DNA from: Gammaproteobacteria bacterium
GTDB taxonomy: Bacteria > Pseudomonadota > Gammaproteobacteria > GRL18
NCBI GenBank assembly: GCA_013139395.1
Contig: WTAX01000492.1
Location: 1 to 5,143 of the forward strand
Reading direction: 5' to 3'
Length of the DNA: 5,143 bases
Under the pieces are notes generated by a model. It was not told the DNA's origin. It did no database searches and saw nothing but the letters and a program-made list of their open reading frames with translations. Below are positions 1 through 5,143 of this stretch, in pieces. The position numbers were made by a program, and so were the translations under genes. The number at the start of each line of letters is the position of its first letter. The first letter of the stretch is position 1.

Positions 1-1113
1 TACCACCTTCATACACGAGTTGAAGGCTGGGTTGAGAAACTGGTTGTAAAAGCAACAGGGGAGGTGGTTAAAAAAGGTCAAAAGTTATTTGAACTTTATA
101 GTCCTGCTTTAGTGAATGCACAGGAAGAGTATGTCACTGCTTTGAAAAGTAATAATCGAATTTTAATTAAAGCATCAAAAGGTCGCCTGATATCACTCGG
201 TATTAGCCCCGGACAAATCAAACAATTGGGAAAAACCCGTAAAATCCAGCAACGTATTTCTTACTATGCCCGGCACGATGGTTTTATTCAGGACATGAAG
301 ATCCGCGAAGGTATGTTTGTTAAACCGTCTATGGATGTTCTGACAACGGGGCAAATTGATACCATTTGGGTAATAGCTGAGGTTTATGAACGTCAAAGTG
401 GTTGGGTAAAAAAGGGGCAGACTGTTGATATGATGGTTGAGGCTTATCCGGATAAAACATGGAAAGGGATTGTTGATTATATCTATCCTGTTCTCGACGG
501 TAAAACCCGCACGCTGCGAGTACGGATTCGTTTTAATAATCCCGGGCAACTATTAAAACCCAATATGTTTTCACGTTTAATTATTCATAGTAGTTTTGAC
601 AAAAATTCTTTATTTGTTAAGCGAGAAGCAATTATTCGTAATGGTCAGATGGAGCGTGTTGTTAAAGCATTAGGAGAGGGCAAGTTTCAGTCAGTGGCAG
701 TTAAAACGGGAAGTGAAAGCGGGGATTATATTGAGATAATAAAGGGCCTTGATGAAAATGATCAGATTGTTACTTCAGCACAATTTTTAATTGATTCAGA
801 GTCAAGCTTAACGGCATCGTTTGCACGCATGGAAGAGCCGGAGACTCTGGAGGCTAATAAAACAAATAATTCTAATGAGCCGAATAATAAGGTTTGGATA
901 GATGGGCAGATAATGGATATTATGCAGGCTCATAATATGCTGACGATTCAACATGAAGCTGTGAAGGCCTGGGGCTGGCCTGATATGTTAATGGATTTTC
1001 CGGTGATTAAGACAATTGATGTCACTATTTTAAAAGAACAACAAAATATCCATTTTTTAGTTGAGAAACATGATGATGGCTCAATTGAACTGATAGAAAT
1101 AGAGGGTTTGTAA
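1..1113 (+). CDS. cusB: CusB-type periplasmic adaptor with fused C-terminal CusF-like domain (5' partial)
   Basis: This is the membrane-fusion (HlyD-type) adaptor that bridges the CusA pump and an outer-membrane channel and takes part in Cu(I)/Ag(I) transfer. The frame is open from base 1. The first residues (YHLHTRVEGWVEKL) are already the barrel-sandwich/lipoyl part, so the GTG at 64 is an internal valine, not the start. Signal peptide, N-terminus and any N-terminal Met ligands lie outside the window. Of the 370 visible residues, about 5-35 and 87-115 form the lipoyl halves (second half GFIQDMKIREGMFVKP), about 36-80 the alpha-helical part, about 115-200 the beta-barrel (TIWVIAEVYE) and about 200-272 the membrane-proximal domain. 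An Asn/Glu-rich linker (about 277-297) leads to a CusF-like domain (298-370) with H318, W326, M329 and M331. Their spacing of 8, 3 and 2 equals that of the E. coli CusF ligands H36, W44, M47 and M49. The stop overlaps the cusA start. Copper/silver specificity is inferred from these ligands and from CusA. Confidence 0.94.
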   Translation, partial: YHLHTRVEGWVEKLVVKATGEVVKKGQKLFELYSPALVNAQEEYVTALKSNNRILIKASKGRLISLGISPGQIKQLGKTRKIQQRISYYARHDGFIQDMKIREGMFVKPSMDVLTTGQIDTIWVIAEVYERQSGWVKKGQTVDMMVEAYPDKTWKGIVDYIYPVLDGKTRTLRVRIRFNNPGQLLKPNMFSRLIIHSSFDKNSLFVKREAIIRNGQMERVVKALGEGKFQSVAVKTGSESGDYIEIIKGLDENDQIVTSAQFLIDSESSLTASFARMEEPETLEANKTNNSNEPNNKVWIDGQIMDIMQAHNMLTIQHEAVKAWGWPDMLMDFPVIKTIDVTILKEQQNIHFLVEKHDDGSIELIEIEGL

Positions 1114-1115
1114 TG
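1101..1115 (+). promoter_or_regulatory. cusA ribosome binding site and cusB/cusA TAATG overlap
   Basis: AGAGGG at 1101-1106 lies six bases before the ATG at 1113-1115. The last A of the cusB stop TAA (1111-1113) is the first base of that ATG. This overlap fixes the cusA start and suggests translational coupling of adaptor and pump, which act in a fixed complex. Coupling is inferred from the layout. Confidence 0.75.
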
Positions 1116-4100
1116 ATAGCCTCAATTGTTCACTGGTCCATTAAAAACCGATTTTTTGTTATATTATCCACCTTAATTCTTCTGGGTTATGGTATTTATT
1201 CAGTCAAACAAACGCCTATTGATGCCATTCCTGACTTGTCAGATGTTCAGGTTATCGTAAAAACTTCATTTCCTGGACAAGCACCACAGGTGGTTGAAGA
1301 TCAAGTGACCTACCCACTAACGACCGCCATGTTATCTGTACCCAAAGCAGTGACCGTACGCGGCTATTCATTTTTTGGTGATTCCTATGTTTATATTATC
1401 TTTGAAGAGGGCACCGATCTCTACTGGGCTCGTTCAAGAGTATTGGAATATTTGAGTCAGGTTGCCTCATCCTTGCCTTCAAATGCGGTCTCACAATTAG
1501 GGCCTGATGCGACTGGAGTCGGTTGGGTTTATGGTTATGCATTGGTTGATAAAACCGGAAAAACTGATATTAGTCAATTGCGAAGTCTACAGGACTGGTT
1601 TTTAAAATATGAATTACAAACCGTTCCAGGTGTTTCTGAAATTGCCACTATTGGCGGCATGGTTAAACAATATCAAATAATTGTTGATCCAGAAAAATTG
1701 AGAGCCTATGACATCCCTTTAAGCCTAATTAAGACCGCTGTGAATAGGGGAAACCAGGAAGCTGGTGCCTCTGTGGTTGAAATGGGAGAAGCGGAATATA
1801 TGGTGACGGCAACCGGGTATCTTTCCAGCGTAGACGATATTAAAAAAATCCCTCTTGGACTTAATGCTAATGGTACACCTTTGCAGTTAAAAAATGTTGC
1901 TGATGTTATTACGGGCCCACAAATGCGTCGTGGCATTGCTGAACTGAATGGTGAAGGGGAGGTTGTCGGCGCATACGTGGTCATGCGTTTTGGTGAAAAT
2001 GCTCAAAAAACCATTGAATTAATCAAGAAAAAACTGGATGAGCTCAAGAAAGGTTTACCTGAAGGGGTTGAAATCGTCACCACCTATGATCGTTCCACCT
2101 TAATTAATCATGCCGTTGAAAACTTGTATGAGAAGCTAATAGAAGAATTTATTGTTGTAGTTTTGATCTGTGCCGTCTTTCTGTTTCACTTTCGTTCCTC
2201 AATGGTCATTATTATTAGTTTACCCATTGGTATTCTGGGTGCTTTTATTATTATGCATGCACAGGGTCTTAATGCCAATATTATGTCTCTGGGGGGAATT
2301 GCGATTGCTATTGGAGCCATGGTCGACGGCGCTATTGTTATGGTAGAAAATGTGCATAAGCACATTGAGAAAACACCTTTAACTGACAATAATCGCTGGC
2401 AAATTATTGCAGAAGCATCCGTTGAAGTGGGACCTCCTCTGTTTTTTTCATTGTTGATCATTACCATGAGCTTTTTACCTGTTTTCTCATTGGAAGCACA
2501 GGAAGGAAAAATGTTTGCGCCTCTGGCATTTACAAAAACCTATGCTATGGCAATGGCTGCGGGCTTATCAATCACATTAGTTCCTGTTCTTATGGGCTAT
2601 TTTGTACGGGGGAAAATCCTTCCAGAACACAAAAATCCTGTCAATCGTTTAGTGAGCTGGATTTATAACCCCATTATAAAAACCGTTCTGGATGCGCCTA
2701 AGACAACGTTTTTTCTTGCGGGAATTGTATTGGTTATTGGATTGTGGCCAGCAACACAAATTGGCAGTGAGTTCATGCCGCCTCTGGACGAAGGTGATTT
2801 GATGTATATGCCAACGACTTATCCCGGAATTTCAATTGGCAAAGCCAGAGAACTGCTGCAACAAACGGATAAGTTGATTAAAACACTTCCTGAAGTGAAG
2901 AGTGTCTTTGGAAAAATTGGACGTGCAGAAACTGCGACCGATCCCGCACCACTGACGATGATTGAAACTCTTATCCAGTTAAAACCTAAAAGTGAATGGC
3001 GTGAAGGTGTGACAACTGACAGCTTACGAAGAGAGCTGGATCAACTGGTTAAATTTCCAGGTTTAACTAATGCCTGGGTTATGCCCATTAAAACTCGAAT
3101 TGATATGCTGGCCACCGGAATTAAAACACCCGTTGGAATTAAGGTTTCCGGCCCGGATTTAAAAGAAATTGAAAAGGTCGGCAAGCGTCTGGAACAGGTG
3201 CTTAAAAATATTCAAGGCACGGCATCAGTCTACTCTGAACGGGTTGCTGGGGGGCGTTACATCAAAGCTGATATTGACCGTGATAAAGCGGCACGTTACG
3301 GCTTGAATATTGCCGATGTACAACAGGTGATTATGACGGCAATAGGGGGTATGCAGATTTCTCAATCTGTTGAAGGACTGGAACGTTACCCCATTAACGT
3401 GCGTTATCCTCAAACCTACCGTGACTCAGTAGAAAAAATACGATTACTGCCACTGGTCACCAAAAATAATCAGCGTATTGCTCTGGCAGATGTGGCTGAC
3501 ATAAAAGTTGTCGATGGGCCACCTGCGATTAAGAGTGAAAATGCCCGTTTGAATGGCTGGACTCTGGTCGACATTGATGGACGTGATCTGGGTTCTTATG
3601 TTGCAGAAGCACAAAGAGTCGTTGCTGAACAGGTTAAATTACCGGCGGGCTATGCTATTGCATGGTCAGGACAGTATGAATATATGATCAGAGCTCAAGA
3701 ACGCCTGACCATCGTGGTGCCGCTGACGCTGGGTATTATCGTGTTACTGCTTTATATTAATTTTCGTAACATAATTGAAGTAATGATCATCATGGGTACT
3801 TTGCCATTTGCATTGATAGGAGGATTCTGGCTGATATATCTTTTAAAATACGATATGTCTGTTGCTGTCGGAGTGGGTTTTATTGCCCTGGCCGGAGTTA
3901 CGGTGGAGATAGGGGTCCTGATGCTGGTCTATCTCAATCAGGCGTATGCTCAGCTTTCCCATAAGGTACAGCAGGAAAACCGCTGCTTATCGACTGATGA
4001 TGTGAAACACGCTGTACTGGAGGGTGCCGGGAAACGAGTTCGCCCTATCATGATGACCGTTGCTGCTATTGTGGCTGGCCTGATACCAATTATGTTTGGT

Positions 4101-4268
4101 GAAGGTACCGGTTCTGAAGTGATGCAGCGTATTGCCGGTCCCATGATTGGCGGTATGCTCAGCTCATTGGTTTTAACCCTATTGGTTATTCCTGCTGTCT
4201 ATTATTTATGGAAATCAGTGACCCTGGATAAATGCCGGACACATAAAAACAACAAGGGGAAACAATAA
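1113..4268 (+). CDS. cusA: CusA, Cu(I)/Ag(I) efflux pump of the HME-RND family
   Basis: This 1051-residue inner-membrane proton/metal antiporter is the motor of the CusCBA complex, close to the 1047 residues of E. coli CusA. It has the RND layout: TM1 about 12-32, a periplasmic loop, TM2-TM6 at about 345-360, 364-382, 389-412, 440-458 and 475-498, TM7 about 531-549, a second large periplasmic loop, and TM8-TM12 at about 865-884, 890-911, 917-941, 979-998 and 1011-1033. The TM4 motif GAMVDGAIVMVEN carries D405, and TM10 has E932. The cleft methionines M566, M616 and M665 match E. coli M573, M623 and M672. The ladder methionines M271, M391, M403, M410, M479, M494 and M1004 match E. coli M271, M391, M403, M410, M486, M501 and M1009. 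This set argues for monovalent Cu/Ag rather than Zn/Co/Cd (CzcA). Two oddities: the position of relay lysine K984 is I979 (RVRPIMMT), and the M755 position appears to be Q748, next to M747. E. coli positions are from memory. Confidence 0.96.
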   Translation: MIASIVHWSIKNRFFVILSTLILLGYGIYSVKQTPIDAIPDLSDVQVIVKTSFPGQAPQVVEDQVTYPLTTAMLSVPKAVTVRGYSFFGDSYVYIIFEEGTDLYWARSRVLEYLSQVASSLPSNAVSQLGPDATGVGWVYGYALVDKTGKTDISQLRSLQDWFLKYELQTVPGVSEIATIGGMVKQYQIIVDPEKLRAYDIPLSLIKTAVNRGNQEAGASVVEMGEAEYMVTATGYLSSVDDIKKIPLGLNANGTPLQLKNVADVITGPQMRRGIAELNGEGEVVGAYVVMRFGENAQKTIELIKKKLDELKKGLPEGVEIVTTYDRSTLINHAVENLYEKLIEEFIVVVLICAVFLFHFRSSMVIIISLPIGILGAFIIMHAQGLNANIMSLGGIAIAIGAMVDGAIVMVENVHKHIEKTPLTDNNRWQIIAEASVEVGPPLFFSLLIITMSFLPVFSLEAQEGKMFAPLAFTKTYAMAMAAGLSITLVPVLMGYFVRGKILPEHKNPVNRLVSWIYNPIIKTVLDAPKTTFFLAGIVLVIGLWPATQIGSEFMPPLDEGDLMYMPTTYPGISIGKARELLQQTDKLIKTLPEVKSVFGKIGRAETATDPAPLTMIETLIQLKPKSEWREGVTTDSLRRELDQLVKFPGLTNAWVMPIKTRIDMLATGIKTPVGIKVSGPDLKEIEKVGKRLEQVLKNIQGTASVYSERVAGGRYIKADIDRDKAARYGLNIADVQQVIMTAIGGMQISQSVEGLERYPINVRYPQTYRDSVEKIRLLPLVTKNNQRIALADVADIKVVDGPPAIKSENARLNGWTLVDIDGRDLGSYVAEAQRVVAEQVKLPAGYAIAWSGQYEYMIRAQERLTIVVPLTLGIIVLLLYINFRNIIEVMIIMGTLPFALIGGFWLIYLLKYDMSVAVGVGFIALAGVTVEIGVLMLVYLNQAYAQLSHKVQQENRCLSTDDVKHAVLEGAGKRVRPIMMTVAAIVAGLIPIMFGEGTGSEVMQRIAGPMIGGMLSSLVLTLLVIPAVYYLWKSVTLDKCRTHKNNKGKQ

Positions 4269-4270
4269 TC

Positions 4271-4582
4271 ATGAGCTACAGCAAAGTGGTGATCATTCTA
4301 AATATATCCGACTATGAACTCATTAATGATGAGATCAATAAACTCAATATTCCCGGTATTTCTATCAGCAATGTTAAAGGCTTTGGAGATTATGTTAATG
4401 AATTCAATCCTCATGGTCTGAGTAATAGTTTAAAAATTGAAATTTATACCAGTTCAGAACAAGCTGAAAATATTGCAAAGGTTTTATCAGAGCTGGCAAA
4501 TAAAATGACGGAGGGAGGCGGAGTGGTCGCTATCGAACCAGTATCAAAATTAATGAATGTTAAAAAGTTGGAATTAATTTAA
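4271..4582 (+). CDS. PII-like (GlnB-fold) protein linked to a metal efflux pump
   Basis: This 103-residue cytosolic protein resembles the PII signal-transducer superfamily. Residues 29-39 (GISISNVKGFG) match the GlnB segment GMTVTEVKGFG, KIEI at 55-58 matches the strand after the T-loop, and EGGGVVAI at 81-88 sits at the nucleotide-binding B-loop (GlnB IGDGKIFV). It is not a canonical nitrogen PII. Between VKGFG and KIEI it has 15 residues where GlnB has 22, so the T-loop is short and the uridylylated Tyr51 region is missing. The B-loop lysine (GlnB K90) is replaced by V85. A divergent group, PII-NG, has been described from its linkage to metal-transport genes and lack of the PII signatures, and this fits it. 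ATG 4271 lies two bases after the cusA stop, with AAGGGGA at 4254-4260 as a ribosome site at a longish 10-base spacing. It is therefore probably the last gene of the operon. Ligand and target are unknown; control of CusA or sensing of metal or nucleotide is inference. Confidence 0.82.
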   Translation: MSYSKVVIILNISDYELINDEINKLNIPGISISNVKGFGDYVNEFNPHGLSNSLKIEIYTSSEQAENIAKVLSELANKMTEGGGVVAIEPVSKLMNVKKLELI

Positions 4583-4663
4583 ATCACTTCGCGGATTAAT
4601 ACCAAATTTAGTCTTAGCTGGAGGAATGAAAGATGACCCGTTTATTTTAGATTTGCAGTGGAA

Positions 4664-4689
4664 TATGATTGCTTATCATAAGGTTTTTT
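4664..4689 (+). terminator. Weak hairpin plus T-run, possible operon terminator
   Basis: TATGAT (4664-4669) and ATCATA (4675-4680) form a perfect 6-bp stem with a 5-base loop. Three bases later comes a run of six T (4684-4689). The position fits the end of the + strand operon, about 80 bases after the PII-like stop. The stem has only one G-C pair, so an efficient intrinsic terminator is doubtful. No better candidate was seen in the gap. Confidence 0.3.
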
Positions 4690-4724
4690 CTATTGACTCC
4701 GAACTAATAAAAAACGTCCTGAAG

Positions 4725-4979
4725 CTATGGTATAACATCTTTATGCAAATGTGCTAAACGTCGATTATATTCATCTTCATTAATTTTACCTTCTGCAAAA
4801 CGTTGCTCTAAAATCTCCGTTGCTGTTGGGTGGCTTTGATTTCCTTTATGTGAATTATTTTCTATATCCTTACGATTAATTAATACGGAGTATAACCAAA
4901 CGAAAAGAACAAGTAATAAAATCCAGAATATCCAGTGTGCACCATAACCCATTGTGAAATTAAATCCATCCCCCATCAT
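4725..4979 (-). CDS. Small single-span membrane protein with SHOCT domain
   Basis: This 84-residue protein is convergent with the cus operon. Residues 1-15 are rich in Gly, Met and aromatics (MMGDGFNFTMGYGAH). About 16-34 form one hydrophobic helix (WIFWILLLVLFVWLYSVLI), then comes a polar, Asn/His-containing linker (35-53) and a C-terminal SHOCT motif at about 54-79 (TEILEQRFAEGKINEDEY). SHOCT is a short helical module, probably for oligomerisation or binding, found at the end of many small membrane proteins. Proteins of this build are frequent near copper and heavy-metal resistance genes, but I know of no proven function. The start is the first of two tandem ATGs (4979-4977, 4976-4974). GAGGA (complement of 4987-4991) lies seven bases ahead of the first. 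The Met/His-bearing N-terminus could touch metal, but this is speculation. Confidence 0.8.
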   Translation of the reverse strand: MMGDGFNFTMGYGAHWIFWILLLVLFVWLYSVLINRKDIENNSHKGNQSHPTATEILEQRFAEGKINEDEYNRRLAHLHKDVIP

Positions 4980-5008
4980 TATCTTGTCCTCATAAATTGA
5001 ATGCTTAA

Positions 5009-5017
5009 ACTATATCA
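5009..5017 (-). promoter_or_regulatory. Candidate extended -10 promoter of the SHOCT gene
   Basis: The - strand reads TGATATAGT here, an extended -10 (TGn plus TATAGT, five of six matches to TATAAT). It would start transcription near 5002, giving a leader of roughly 22 bases that contains the GAGGA ribosome site. At 16-18 bases upstream there is no good -35 (ACATGT at 5032-5037). The promoter would therefore rely on the extended -10 or an activator. This is read by eye. Confidence 0.4.
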
Positions 5018-5048
5018 AGAATGATACTTCTACATGTGATCATAAACT

Positions 5049-5063
5049 AACTATGACATAGTT
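5049..5063. promoter_or_regulatory. 15-bp perfect palindrome, candidate operator
   Basis: AACTATGACATAGTT has two perfect 7-bp arms around a single central A. It lies about 47-61 bases upstream of the predicted start of the SHOCT transcript, where an activator would bind. It does not look like the E. coli CusR box as I remember it (TGACAAnnTTGTCA), nor like the CueR operator. The cognate regulator is unknown and no regulator gene lies in the window. A chance palindrome in AT-rich DNA is possible. Confidence 0.35.
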
Positions 5064-5069
5064 TGATTG

Positions 5070-5121
5070 CACCAGCCTTACACGAAGATTAAATATATTT
5101 AATGTTCGTGTAAGGCTGGTG
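5070..5121. repeat. 52-bp near-perfect palindrome
   Basis: The 17-base arm CACCAGCCTTACACGAA (5070-5086) is exactly matched by its reverse complement TTCGTGTAAGGCTGGTG (5105-5121). Inside, 5088-5103 (ATTAAATATATTTAAT) is itself a perfect 16-base palindrome. The only mismatch in 52 bases is G5087/G5104. Three more outer pairs (5066-5068 with 5123-5125) form after one further mismatch. Neither side has a T-run, so it is not a standard intrinsic terminator. It could be a mobile-element remnant or MITE, a repetitive extragenic palindrome, two abutting inverted ends, or a structured RNA or cruciform. The palindrome is certain from the sequence; its role is unknown. Confidence 0.9.
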
Positions 5122-5143
5122 AAATGGAGCCTGGTGTATACTT

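Noticed and set aside
12..30. TACACGA and AAGGCTGG near the window start resemble pieces of the 5070-5121 palindrome
   Set aside because: The matches are only 7-8 bases, lie within conserved cusB coding sequence and are not arranged as an inverted or direct repeat of the arm; chance similarity.
64..66. GTG at 64 as the start codon of the adaptor gene
   Set aside because: The same frame is open back to base 1, and residues before it (RVEGWVEKL...) are conserved adaptor sequence, so the gene is truncated by the window edge and does not start here.
193..549. 118-residue open frame on the - strand
   Set aside because: It lies entirely antisense within the conserved cusB coding sequence, and its translation resembles no family.
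1706..2467. Two - strand open frames (1706-1984 and 2186-2467) inside cusA
   Set aside because: Both are antisense to conserved CusA segments, including the TM2-TM5 region, and their translations look like shadows of the real gene.
3225..4144. Two further - strand open frames (3225-3413 and 3950-4144) inside cusA
   Set aside because: They are short and antisense to the conserved C-terminal half of the pump, with no sign of independent coding.
4683..4715. GTTTTTT (4683-4689) facing AAAAAAC (4709-4715) as a bidirectional terminator
   Set aside because: The complementary arms are almost only A-T with a 19-base loop and no G-C-rich stem. This is more likely composition than a working terminator.
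1..5143. CRISPR array, tRNA, rRNA, or complete insertion sequence
   Set aside because: No regularly spaced repeats, cloverleaf sequence, ribosomal RNA signature or transposase frame was seen on either strand.

Overview
The window holds the downstream part of a copper/silver export operon of the Cus (HME-RND) type on the + strand. A short convergent gene and a palindrome-rich intergenic end follow. The DNA is fairly AT-rich by eye, especially between genes. Gene content and protein style fit a moderate- to low-GC proteobacterium, most likely a gammaproteobacterium. The genus cannot be fixed from the sequence alone. Such clusters are often carried on mobile metal-resistance islands, but no transposase, integrase or complete insertion sequence is visible here.

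Layout: (1) Positions 1-1113 are the 3' part of cusB, the periplasmic adaptor. Its reading frame is already open at base 1, so the N-terminus lies outside the window. A CusF-like copper/silver-binding domain is fused to its C-terminus. (2) Positions 1113-4268 are cusA, the full-length inner-membrane RND pump. It overlaps the cusB stop by one base. (3) Positions 4271-4582 encode a small PII-like (GlnB-fold) protein, two bases after cusA. (4) Positions 4583-4724 are a short gap with a weak hairpin plus T-run. (5) Positions 4979-4725 on the - strand encode an 84-residue single-span membrane protein with a C-terminal SHOCT motif. (6) Positions 4980-5143 hold its likely promoter, a perfect 15-bp palindrome and a 52-bp near-perfect palindrome.

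Working model: CusA uses the proton gradient to move Cu(I)/Ag(I) through a methionine ladder into the CusB funnel and an outer-membrane CusC-like channel. CusC is presumably encoded upstream, outside the window. The fused CusF domain would deliver periplasmic metal to the pump as part of the adaptor, replacing a free CusF chaperone. The PII-like protein is a candidate cytosolic sensor or regulator of the pump. The SHOCT protein is a common companion of metal-resistance loci with no defined role.

The most interesting points are the adaptor-chaperone fusion, the PII-like gene translated directly after the pump, the apparent loss of a proton-relay lysine in CusA, and the unexplained large palindrome at the right end.
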